Source of the DNA: Ascidia mentula
Taxonomy: Eukaryota > Chordata > Ascidiacea > Phlebobranchia > Ascidiidae
Assembly: GCA_947561715.1 (NCBI GenBank)
Contig: OX387197.1
Coordinates: 25,818,266-25,882,265 of the forward strand
Direction of reading: 5' to 3'
DNA: 64,000 bases
In this document: one piece after another, positions 1 through 10,400 of the stretch
Position numbering within the stretch: position 1 is the first letter of the stretch
Layout of the letters: each line of letters starts with the position of its first letter
The notes under the pieces: generated by a model
Database searches by the model: none
Seen by the model: only the letters and a program-made list of their open reading frames with translations
What the model was told of the DNA's origin: nothing
Program-made: the position numbers and the translations under genes

Positions 1-630
1 CCAAGTCAACCACCTTGATTTAACATATTTTCAGGGCTGATGCAAATGCTGTACAGTTTATGCAGACTAGCATGTAGACGATGCCATGTATTATTAAATT
101 CAGCAACACTTACTTGTGGAGGTGGCACATTGGGTTGCATAGGTGCAGGAGCTGGAAAATTCTGCGAAGGGAAACCACCAAAACCTTTCGGTGGAGGTGC
201 TTGTGTTTGTTGTTGCCATGGTGCACTCTGCAAAGACTGTTCCATTATTTGGTCCGGAGGTCCAGTCATTGACATCTTCGCTTTCTGCTGATTGTTAACT
301 GTTGACAAAACAATATACAGTAACTTGGCGATAAATTTGCACAATACAATCTTACTTTGTTGTTCTGTTGACAATCTGAACTGGTAGTAACTGTAATATT
401 GTCCACCAAATAGAAAACCAAACTTTGCATTGTTTTTCTGTTTCTCCTTTGTCATCTTTTCGAATTCAAAACCATTTCTGGCCACAAAATTTGCCAGTTT
501 GTCGATGATATTTTTGAGCTCACCATCTAAAAATTTAAGGCATTTCTTTTTGTGTAAACAGAGCAGTTAAACTTATTTTGAAGATCTTTTTTGTTGCAAA
601 CTTACCTTCTGGGGGTTTTGGCAGATCCAT
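1..630 (-). CDS. CHERP: CHERP-like SURP-domain splicing protein, 5' part
   Basis: Three exons are visible on minus: 606-630 (start codon at 630, MDLPKPPE), 356-526 and 114-298; the rest lies beyond the left edge. All junctions have GT/AG ends and matching phase. Exon 2 encodes a SURP (SWAP) module: DGELKNIIDKLANFVARNG, then EFEKMTKEKQKNNAKFGFLF, then GGQYYSYYQFRLS. This tracks the N-terminus of vertebrate CHERP closely (there DDQELRNIIDKLAQFVARNG). Exon 3 is Gln/Pro-rich and low in complexity, as in CHERP. CHERP is a nuclear protein associated with the U2 snRNP/spliceosome; the later CID and G-patch parts are not visible here. URM1 lies 263 bp upstream on the same strand, so a shared transcript is possible but not shown. 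Another SURP protein is conceivable, but the N-terminal match favours CHERP. Confidence 0.85.
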
Positions 631-892
631 ATTTCACTTGATTCAGTAATTAATCACACTAGTCAGAACATGTCATGGTACACACTGAATGCAGAAAGAG
701 TCACATTGTAAACAATTATAAGTCAAACAGAATGTAATTTCTTTTTATGGATAATCTTTTATAATAAAAATCATTGATAAAAACACTTATTTCATCTTGC
801 AGAAGCCTTTAGCCAGCCCTAAACGGACACCACCATAAAAAATTCGCTTGGGCAAAAACAGAGTTGCAAGTTTGTGTTACAACTACTACTAA

Positions 893-1189
893 TCAACCCC
901 CGTGCAATGTTGATATAAAAGTTATAGTGTCGTTGTCTTCTATTTCATAGGCAGTTTCTCCCAGCAACATCCAATCTGCATCATTGACGAGGACCAGGAT
1001 TCCAGGCCTGACTGTATCGCCTTGAACAAATAACTCGGGTCGATTTTGCAACAAATTATCTTTGATCCAATTTAAAAGTTTTTGAATGTTCCATTTTGTA
1101 TCAGTTGGTTTAAGTTCGATTGAGTGTTTTCGCACATTTCCAAACAGAAGTTCCGCACCTCCACTAAACTCAAGTGTAACATGTAGCAT
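893..1189 (-). CDS. URM1: Ubiquitin-related modifier 1 (URM1)
   Basis: A single exon encodes 98 aa from the ATG at 1189. An in-frame GTG nine bases upstream is unlikely to be the start. URM1 is a beta-grasp, ubiquitin-like sulfur carrier: its C-terminal glycine is adenylated and thiocarboxylated by MOCS3/Uba4, and the sulfur goes to tRNA wobble-uridine 2-thiolation. Family marks visible are [11 protein letters not shown] near the N-terminus, [20 protein letters not shown] in the middle, NDADW, and the terminal ISTLHGG with the essential Gly-Gly end. Human URM1 has 101 aa and ends in the same way. On minus, a tcttag lies 8 bases before the ATG, a plausible acceptor for cis- or spliced-leader splicing. 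The ORF is unbroken. Confidence 0.95.
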   Translation of the reverse strand: MLHVTLEFSGGAELLFGNVRKHSIELKPTDTKWNIQKLLNWIKDNLLQNRPELFVQGDTVRPGILVLVNDADWMLLGETAYEIEDNDTITFISTLHGG

Positions 1190-1205
1190 TGTTTTCACTA
1201 AGACA
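1190..1205 (-). other. Possible spliced-leader/cis splice acceptor before URM1
   Basis: Reading minus toward URM1, gtgtcttag precedes TGAAAACA and then the ATG. A 3' splice site this close to a start codon in a gene without an obvious upstream exon is typical of spliced-leader trans-splicing, which Ciona is known to use. Only the acceptor-like sequence is seen; its use is inferred. Confidence 0.35.
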
Positions 1206-2223
1206 CAGCTTTTTATGAAATACTGATGGTTTCCACTAAAATGTATAGGCCTAACAGTTTTGAAGTTAATTTTTACTTGTCATGTGCTGTAACACAAAAA
1301 TAATAATGAAGAGGATTGATATATACCTGAACAAATTAGTAAAAAATAAGTAAGGCTATCTGAACACGAAAATAAAAATTGCATAATAAAGCACCTTTAT
1401 ATTTATTATATAGGAAATGGCGAGTATGTTAATGAATGTTTATTGTCATGTATATTAAATTTGTTGACATTGATCCGATGCCTACAGCCCATAGAATACA
1501 TGGGCTACATACATATACGTAGGAAGTTCACATTCATATTCAACTGTGCTTTTGTTTACCTTACACACAAAATCGCCAACAGAACACAAACTTATAATAT
1601 TTTTTTATTTTTCATTTTTTTACAATCGCGGCAATGTGTCGACATTAAAACGAATGAGCGTAAAGTTAAACTTTTTGAAAGTAATTGGGTACAATTTTAA
1701 TGAAGACACAAACAAAACTGTGCTGCCAACTTAACTGAATAAAACAATTATCAATGCGAATTGGAATGAAAAATTTCTAAATGCAGAAAAGGGGTAATAT
1801 CCAACGTAGCTAATTACGTCAAAGAGTTTTATCGCAACACGTTAAAATAAAAAAAATAACTGTGATATTTTTCGGAAAGTACGTAAAAATAATACTAACA
1901 ATTTAAAAACATGAACATAATAAGCACACACATACGATGCTGAGCAAATTGAAACGCCAAATGCTGGTTGGTTGAACCTTGAACATTCCTCATTCAAAGC
2001 AGTGGCACGGTCAGATCGATACGCCAATTTATAAAACTTTAACTTGGATATTTCGATGGGTTTGGGCATCATATCTCTCATCTTGGCCACAAAATTAAGT
2101 GGGTAGATGGGTTTAACTATACATACAGGTTTCGTTTTTTGGAATTGGAGCTTATAATGCACAAAAACTGGCTAGAAAAAGCTAAAATTATGAGCGACAA
2201 ATTATCGAAGCGGGAGAACAATT

Positions 2224-2487
2224 TCAACACACACCACAACATGATGCTTTTTGTTGATCAAACACACTGATAACCTGCTTTTGCAACTGTGAAATTTCGT
2301 TCGACAAAAGTAATCTGCCCATTGTATCCTGTGAGGAAGACTTCGTCGTTTCCGCAGACAACCTACGGACGATCTGGAAGTAACTTCCTTCGTCTTCTAA
2401 CTTTCCAATTTTGAACAACTTCGGTTTTGCATCTTTCCCGTTGCTCTTCTCAACGAATATTGGAAGCACCAGAAGAAAAATTGTCAT
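2224..2487 (-). CDS. Possible small secreted protein
   Basis: An 87-codon ORF begins MTIFLLVLPIFVEKSNG, which reads like a short signal peptide. A hydrophilic body (KLFKIGKLEDEGSYFQIVRR) and a cysteine-rich end (ASCCGVC) follow. I recognise no family. The terminal CC invited comparison with insulin/relaxin A chains, but the spacing is wrong and no B-chain cysteines precede it. A GT-rich sequence at the end could be a donor, so the 3' end may be wrong. It lies between URM1 and the phytochelatin synthase on the same strand. It may equally be a chance ORF. Confidence 0.25.
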   Translation of the reverse strand: MTIFLLVLPIFVEKSNGKDAKPKLFKIGKLEDEGSYFQIVRRLSAETTKSSSQDTMGRLLLSNEISQLQKQVISVFDQQKASCCGVC

Positions 2488-2790
2488 GTAGTGCGGGAGG
2501 CACAACACGCAAGATCCGCAACATTGTCTTGTGTCTGCAACAAACACGGTCCTTGGATAAAACGTTTGATTTAGAGCTAATGTTTGTCGCTTTACACAAG
2601 TTAGGCCGACATTTAAGTCGCTAGTGTATCAACTTTTGCACAATCCAAGAACAAACTTCACATAGATGTCAATTAATATATGTTTAATTTTTACTTTACT
2701 AACCATGAGTTTACGTTTTCTGTTCCCATTACTGAAATTACTTAAGTCACGTTATTCAAAAAACTTTGTACGAAACAATTAGGAACTATA

Positions 2791-5488
2791 CTAAAGATAA
2801 AACTGTAAAAGTATTTTTTGAAATATAAAAGTCCTACTGTTTTCCACAATAAAAAGAGTTTGCTGGCAGCAGTTTATTGATTCCAGAGCTGATCTGACCA
2901 ATTTATAGAGATTGAGTGATTCTATTTCAGTGACAAGAGCATTTACTGCCTCCTGGTGTTCAGGAGACAATTCTCCCATCTTGGTGTTAGTCAAACTATT
3001 GAAAAAGAAACCATTTCTCTTTTCCTTGTAGTGTTCGGTAGAAATTTCAAAGATTGTTTTACAGATGGTCTGGAAAGAGAGTAAATGTTATTTTAATTAC
3101 TATTGGTAAACTGTATTTATAATTCAATGCATACACCTGTATATAACAAATGCATATAGCTATATGTAACAAAATCAATACATACAATTGCACCATGCTT
3201 AAAAACTCACTAAAATGATTTCAAGCAAACACATCAATGCAACATGTTTAAAACAATAACACTAAAAAATAACATTCTCGAAAACCAATGGCTGATAAAG
3301 AAAAATATTACCTCCATGTTTTTATCATCATCGTTGTTTTCAGGTTTGGATTGCAAAAAGTCAATGATATGTTTAAACATTGCAAGTGATTCTTCTGTGG
3401 TTGGACTCACCACATGGAAAGTTTTCGATATTTTAAATAACAGAGTTGGTTGGGTGTTACTTCTGCTTAACACCATGTAGCCTCTGTATTGACCAGTTAC
3501 TAAAAAGAAAAATAATTTCTCCAACATTTAGAAAAATGTTGTTACAAAATTGAGAAACAGCCTCAATGGTAATGCTACTAAATAGAAACATGTGTGAAAT
3601 TGACAACAAAATTAAAATATCAACCAAATTGAACAAACAAGTTCAATACATCTGCTTGCATCAGGCAGAAAAGTATCACCTTCATCTATCGTGCACATGG
3701 CTTTCCAAAATAATGATAAAGGAACCCAAAACGGTGGATATTTGAACCTGGCTGGTTCCAAGATTAACACATGGTCTTCCTCAGGACTATAACCCCCTAT
3801 AAAACATGTTTTGGGAAATATATTCTATGTTAAATATTTATGTGCTTTGTTTAGTATATTATGGAAAAGAGAATATATGTTTGTCAATGCAATAGGTCTT
3901 CCTCAGGACTATAACCCCCTATAAAACATGTTTTGGGAAATATATTCTATGTTAAATATTTATGTGCTTTGTTTAGTATATTATGGAAAAGAGAATATAT
4001 GTTTGTCAATGCAATAGTATATCTGGAACTTACCAATCGGTGCAAAGTGTCCTGTGCCAGTTTGTTTCAATACACTTCTTCCAAAAGTAGCAATTATAGC
4101 CACCTTGTCAGACTGACAAGTTTTTTTCACAAGATTTCTATGCAATTATGAGATGTTTACAATATTGTAAACAAAACACTTCAACAAAACTAAAATGTTA
4201 ATCACTTTACCAAAACTAAAAAGATAAGATTATTGTATCTAACTCCAAAATGACTAAATTTGCAGCAAAGGTCATAATTTTTTGCCTTTTTTGATCGTTT
4301 TGCATTAGATAATTTTGCTTTTCTTTCACCTATTTTGGCCCAGTGTATTGACTTTGTTGTCATTTTATTGCTGACATCTGCGAAGAGCTGGTGTGTGTTT
4401 TGTTTCAATAAATTTCAACTTTAACTTGACACAATATTTAAGTTAATTTGTTATGGAGTTTCACTTGCCTGAATGAATCAATGTCTTCATTTTCAGTTGT
4501 GTGAAAATGCTGTGACTCGAGCTGATTGCATTTTGCGATACAAGATAGTTCTTTCAATGTCACCCCTTTTGTTTTCACTTCTTCTAGTGATATGCAACAC
4601 TCCAGCATATCTTCATGATACCATCTCCAAACACCCTTCCACACAAGCCCTGTAAAACACATAATCATCACCCGGTCTGTAGAGTATGGCACCTCACATG
4701 CGAGTTATTCTTCAACTTTTTTTTGTTTGCATGCCAATTGTTTTTTACTGCATGGCAAAATTTGTTGGCAATTTTTTTGGTCTAAACATAAAACAATTTT
4801 TGGAAAGCACCAAAGATGTTTTATCTTTTGTACTACATGTGGGCTTAGGGGTCTTGTATGCGTGCATACACAAAGATTTAGTTCTGCACACCCGAGATCT
4901 CTGCCATATTCTGCAGAATGAATCATCACAATAGAACATACATATTCACTCTATTCTGGGGTTCTAAATAACCAGGATTGGCAAGTTTAGTTTTACATGT
5001 GTTCGGAATTTGATTTCTTGCTTTGTAGGTTTTAGGTTGGATTAGGGGAGGTACAGTTGAGGTTAGGTTGGTGCAGAAATAGAGTGAAAGTAGCACTTTA
5101 TAATAATAAGAACTCTTGTTACACACCTGGGTCCACAGCCAGTGCATTTAATACCATCACTAATGATGACAATCCACAATATGCTGGTTCATCTTGCGTA
5201 CGGAGTTGAGGACCCAAACTGAAATATGACTCCATGTAACCACTATTAAGTGCATCCTGAAATGATCAAACAAATCAACAATTAGAAGCATTGGGTTAAC
5301 TTAGTCAACAGAAGAAATAAAATACAAGTTTTGGGTTAAATTCTTAGGCACAGCGAACACATGAGAAAATACACCATCAATATATTTCCGTGTAGGCCTA
5401 CCTTAAAAAGTCCTTTTCCCTTTTCTGATGCAAAACTAACACAAAGGTCAGGCAATTTTCTTCTGTAAAAGTTCTTTTTAAGTGACAT
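2791..5488 (-). CDS. PCS: Phytochelatin synthase (glutathione gamma-glutamylcysteinyltransferase)
   Basis: Seven exons on minus: 5402-5488 (ATG at 5488), 5127-5256, 4469-4649, 4034-4137, 3680-3796, 3312-3499 and 2791-3069 (TAG). All phases fit and give 361 aa. The enzyme joins glutathione units into phytochelatins for metal detoxification. The papain-like N-terminal domain is clear: [40 protein letters not shown] with the catalytic Cys, [29 protein letters not shown] with the catalytic His, and [19 protein letters not shown]. By alignment with Arabidopsis PCS1 the third catalytic residue (Asp180) is Glu here, in LILEPARF. Intron 3 has a GC donor (TTCAG|GCAAGT); the alternative GT two codons on breaks the phase. 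The C-terminal exons are less conserved, as usual for the family. A PCS gene has been reported from Ciona, which supports the organism call. Confidence 0.93.
3773..4016. repeat. Perfect 122-bp tandem duplication spanning a PCS splice acceptor
   Basis: Bases 3773-3894 and 3895-4016 are identical over 122 bp. The unit holds the end of PCS intron 4, its acceptor, and the first 24 bases of exon 5. The intron therefore carries a second complete acceptor plus the start of exon 5. Use of that upstream copy would need a further splice or would change the reading, so the copy nearer to the exon body is presumably used. The identity suggests a very recent event or an assembly or allele effect. Confidence 0.97.
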
Positions 5489-6429
5489 TGCAAACTTGTT
5501 TGTTGACTTTGCAGAAACGAAAACAGATAAAAGTTAATAAATCATTTTATTTCCAAAAACGTAAATCCAATCTGTTGCACAATTACGCTTTCACATACGG
5601 GTAATCACCGAATGGGAAATTTTAATTTTACAAGACAGTTGGGCAATATTTGATTTTGGTTTTACTTGAAATATCTGTGACAAACCGTGATCACCACTTA
5701 TCCCGCTGAAAAATAAAAATTGATGTGATAAAGAACAAGATTCATAAGACAAACAATATATTGTAAATGTACACAAGCACGTTTTGCAAAGGTTTTTTAA
5801 TACTGTAGACATATGTGTGTTTTGTGACATTTACGAAAATATTTTTTTGTTTTATTCCGAAACCACGTTGTTGGCTTTCTTTAAATATCAGGCAACTTTG
5901 ATTTGTTTTTAACTTTTAATTAATGCACGAAAAACAAGCCAACAAGTTGACCACTTCATTGTGTTGCAGAGAAATTTCTCTGGCGACGGTGGTTTTGCTA
6001 ATTCGAATGTTTAAGCGTCCAAACAGAAATTGGCCTATTTTTCATAATGTTATGGATTATAACAGTGTAACTTCAGTTCGAAAAAGATTATGAGGGTAAC
6101 GCATAATATATACGATTGCACGCAGAATTATTGCTAATGTTTGGCCCAAAATATAGGCTAATTCTGTACAAAAGTGTCACAATGAAAAAAATAAAACGAT
6201 TCACAATAAATTAACTCACAATAAATTAACGTCCCGAGTTAAACATACGGTTAAATTTACCAAAGAATTACCATACGTCTTAAGATTGGCCCGCGTCAAA
6301 TCGAAAATGTCCTGGTTATAATCACATTCGTTGAGAACCGTTCATTAACAACCGCAAAACTAACAGAAATCGATTCTTATATTTGAGGTCGCGTCATTCA
6401 TACTTGAAGGGCGCGTCCTTCCAAATTGC

Positions 6430-6545
6430 ATTAATATTTTTGGTGACCCGGTTAATTGGCAAGCCCGTGATCGTTTGAACAAACCTCGGCGATCTCGCGT
6501 TGGAATCCCAGTCGAGTCCAGGGCGATTCGCCGAGCAGCATCTTT
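6430..6545 (+). repeat. tRNA-derived SINE remnant
   Basis: The stretch has an A-box-like GGTTAATTGGCAAGCCCGTG and, about 45 bases later, a B-box-like CGTTGGAATCCC, the spacing of a tRNA-type polymerase III promoter. It does not fold as a clean tRNA. It resembles the other tRNA-like pieces in this window and is most likely an old SINE. Confidence 0.5.
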
Positions 6546-6686
6546 CAATCGATAAACAGTCACACAATTTACATGCAAAACGAATATCGACAAGACGGGC
6601 GGGCGCGTCGCGTATGGGTTTTAGCAAATGATTCGTTGAATTTTAATTGGCTCAACTTGAGAGAAAAAAGCAAACAACCGCATATG

Positions 6687-6694
6687 TGACGTCA
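6687..6694. promoter_or_regulatory. CRE octamer upstream of UNCX
   Basis: Perfect palindrome TGACGTCA about 0.8 kb upstream of the UNCX start codon, in a GC-richer stretch. It is a CREB/ATF-type site by sequence only. Confidence 0.4.
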
Positions 6695-7474
6695 CACCCG
6701 TGTGCTCGTCGTCTTTTCCGTGAGACGGAATTATTTTAGTTGAGACGAAGTGGGGGAAGAAAAAGTGGCCGCCAGTTCAGGGACGCCGAGTTTCCCGCCA
6801 GACTCAGATGGAGTCGTATCGAAGGTGGAAAGTTATTCAGGCAGATTTGAGTTAGTGAGTTGGGATTGGGATTTAAACTGAATCTTTGCAAGGAAATTGG
6901 TTGCAAACAAATTTTTTTATCAATATCAAGGCACCTATGTAGCTAATTTTCAAGTGTTTCAGAGGTCAAGGGTCAAGAAATTAAAACAAACCAAAAAAAC
7001 CTTTGTCCAGGAGGTCAGTTCAATACTCGTTTACACGTAAAAATCAAACTGCGTTGCCGGTACCAACGCATCTGGCAAAAATAAAGGTTATGCAATCACG
7101 GGTTTTGAGCGAGGAACAGGTGCAATGCAATTTGGGAATGACGACTAGATTGCCCAAGCAGTAGTAATTATAAAAACGCACAATACAATTCACATCTTTT
7201 GTTAAAATGTGTACATCACGTACGCGTAGCATTGATTTTGCTGTGTTATGAAAGTTCATTTTTTATTCCAGTATATAAGGAAAACGTTTCGTTGGAAAAG
7301 CCGCTGTAAAACTATTTTCGTTTTTATTTTCGGGGAGAGTCGTGTCTATGCTTGGTTTCCATTTTACTTGGCCAAAGTTTTCTCTAACGTATTCAACCAT
7401 ATTGTACCTCTTTAACTTTAATCAAATCGTTGTGCAGATTTTATTTAGGTTGTTAGAAACTTGTTAAAGGAAAC

Positions 7475-10400
7475 ATGAGTGGAATTTTTCCCCTGCAGCC
7501 GTTTCTTCCAGTCTTTGTACCGACATCATCCGGACACCGGTTGTTGACGCCCGGTCAGATTCAAATGCGTCCGCCGCTTTTCGGTGATACGTTTTCCGTC
7601 AATCCGTTCAGTTTCACCCAAGAGTCGAAACCCATGTTGAGTTCAGCCGACGAGGAAACTGGCAGGAAGAGTTCGTGTGAATCTGTAAGTATCAAACTTA
7701 TGTGGAATTAAAAAAATTCCCAGTGTACTTATTGGTTTACGTTGTTTATTGACGAGTGAAAATAATTTAAATTTCTATTTTAACAAAAAAAAACGTCGAA
7801 TTTGCTCGCAAATTTATTTTAGGTAAAAAATATTAATATGCACTCTTTTTAAGTTTCAGCTGCTGAAAATTACGTAATATTGTTTGTAAATAATTCACAT
7901 AACTGCGAAATAATAAAAGATTCAAATACAACCAATTAAACCATAAACTCCAAATATCATTTTGTGGAAAATGGCCCGCAAAACGTATCATTTTTTCCCA
8001 ATATTTTAAGACCAAATCTTTAATATTTGTTTTAGAACAACCCTACTACAACACGTGACTCTGATTCACTGACCAATGAGGAGCTGCTACGTGTCGGCAG
8101 CGGATTGTGGGGAGGCCACGACGATGGATCGTTGATTGCTCTCAACCAATCAGATCACACTATAGGTGGGTGTTGTAATCAGTTGTAAGGCAACAGGAGT
8201 CGAGGTTTCTGTTGGAATTAAAATGTTAATTGCAACATCCCGAACTTTTATTGAACTTTTCTAGTATATTTACGAGTTAGCCGTGTTCTGGTCAAATATA
8301 CGGTAATTCACATGTGCAGTTATCTGTGTGTGATAGAAACCGATTATTTGCAGTGCGCAAAAAAGATTATTTAAATATTAAAGTCAAGGTTAACATGATA
8401 CGATGAAGGGGCAAATACTTTTCTACCAAAGAATACGGCATTGTCGATTTAGGAAAAATTCCTCAATATTCCAAACGCCTTTCGGAGTAACTTGACGTAA
8501 GTTTAAAATATAACCTGACCTAGATAACAGTTACTGCACAAAAAGTGTCCTGTTGAGACACTGAAGTTTATTGAAACGTTGTGAACATGATTTCAAATCA
8601 ACACTCTTTTGGGTCGATGAAATTTCTGGGTTTGTTTGCAGAAATTAAAAAATGCATGCCCTCCTCCACGAAAGAAGCATATGCCGCGAATGATTGAAAC
8701 CCGATTAAATTTCCGCACTTAGCAGGCGTTTAATAGAGATCGCCTCCCTTGGGGACGCACAAATCCAAACAAAATTAAACGGAAAACTTCAACAGCAAAC
8801 AACGAAATTCCCCGCCACGATTTATTCACTTTCAACTTTTCAAATTGCAGAAAATAAAAATTCATTTTAAACATGTTTTGTCCCGAAAATACAACCGACA
8901 TTTCTGATAAAAACGGACGAAAACGTACGAGTCGTATAGCGCGAACCACGTTTGTATTAAGCAGTGTTATCGAAGCGCTTTCTCGTGTATTTTCGCATTT
9001 ATCTACTCCTGTTAATTTGTGAAAATACAATAGTATTTCCAATAAGCGTCATGTTTTGCAAATCAGATTTTGTGAATCCAAAAAAATTTAAAATACCGAT
9101 AAAGCAAACAAACAAGCTTAAAATATCTTTTTTTGTAGGTGCAAATTGCATTTTCGCCGATCGATATTGCCGTGGTAGTGTTGCGTAATCCAACAAAATT
9201 GAAGTATGTTTTTGAACATTCGATATTTGCGCCGAACATAACAAAAAATTGGCTAAAGTACCTCTCCAGACACGTGATCTTGTGATTAACGACGCGTGAC
9301 AAAAGGGAGACGGATTAAACTGCGGCGGGCGATCAGTCAAAGTGGCGTGCTTATTGGGTTAGTTAATGAATTCCGAACAGCAGTAGCGGAACGCGTGTAC
9401 TGTCTGTTTTATTGCCTCAACTTGGTGACTCGCGGCCGAGCCAGATTGCGAGATCACATAATCTTGTTAGCATTTGATACGGGCGGTTAGGATTGGGAAA
9501 TTGTTCGGGGGCTTTGTTCGTGATTCGAAACTAAAGAGTTCCGCACAAACTTACGTTTAGATAATATCAACAAACCGATAATTTTCAATAATACTAAACG
9601 TTTCATTCAATAAAAACTAAATGTATCTTTAAACAAAATGTTTTGTGCTCCATATTTCATAGATAACAGTGACCCGGTTTGAAAGTGTTCACGTATGAAA
9701 ATGAAAATTTAAGTTACTTCTACAATTTGAGTCTTCTCAGCCGCTTTTTATCGATGGTTTCAGCACTGATTGTGACGCAACAATATGTAGGTCACCCCGA
9801 GTCCCGAAACCGTTTCAAGCAAACGAAAACAGAACACCGTGTCGAGCGGGATTCCACTGTGTAAATATTTCAGATCAATTATCCAAAAAGCGACCTAAGT
9901 TTGGGCTAATCCCGGGCTCAGCGACGCCACCCGACGGATAACAATTAAGATGCGTAAAATTGACCAATTAAACGTTCATTCGAACGCGATCAGTCAGCGA
10001 TGGGGGGGGACTAATCCCCTTCCCGCGTGCCTTGTGACGTAACAGAGGGAAAACTCGTCGCATGCATTCGAAGGAGAAAGAATTACATGCGCCAGATTGG
10101 AATTATCGAGCGGTGCCCATTGAATTAATTAAGCAAGTCATCAAAACAAGAGAATCCATCATTTAAAGGCGGCCTTCCAGGACCCTCTCCTGTTTATTTA
10201 TTAATTAACGTCGTTCGTAGACCGGGAACACTGATGAAGGTTGTATTTTAATATCGGGAAACAGAAATGTCGCCGGAGAATTTACCGCACGACTTTACAT
10301 AATACAATACAAAGGTTTACCGCACATGTAGGCTATCACATGTAATAAATCTAGAAAATTTTATAACATTAATAAAAATAATTTTTTGCCTATACAAACT

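Larger units (their letters stand above)
5489..7474. other. Divergent intergenic region between PCS and UNCX
   Basis: No convincing exon was found. The region holds both promoters of the divergent pair, a tRNA-like SINE remnant near 6430-6545, and a perfect CRE octamer TGACGTCA at 6687-6694. Base composition rises in GC around 6580-6850, as expected for a promoter. The short minus-strand ORFs at 5591-5830 and 6360-6627 show no family features. Confidence 0.5.

Noticed and set aside
1842-2162. Minus ORF with several cysteines downstream of the small secreted ORF
   Set aside because: No acceptor joins it in frame to the neighbouring ORF and no family is recognisable.
2224-2487. Insulin/relaxin-like peptide because of the terminal CC
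   Set aside because: CC-x2-C spacing, no B-chain cysteines and no second half; kept only as a doubtful small secreted ORF.
5591-5830. Minus ORF upstream of PCS as an extra first exon
   Set aside because: No in-phase donor toward 5488 is needed, since the ATG at 5488 begins the conserved family N-terminus.
6360-6627. Overlapping minus ORFs in two frames
   Set aside because: They lie over a SINE remnant and GC-rich promoter DNA; open in two frames by composition.
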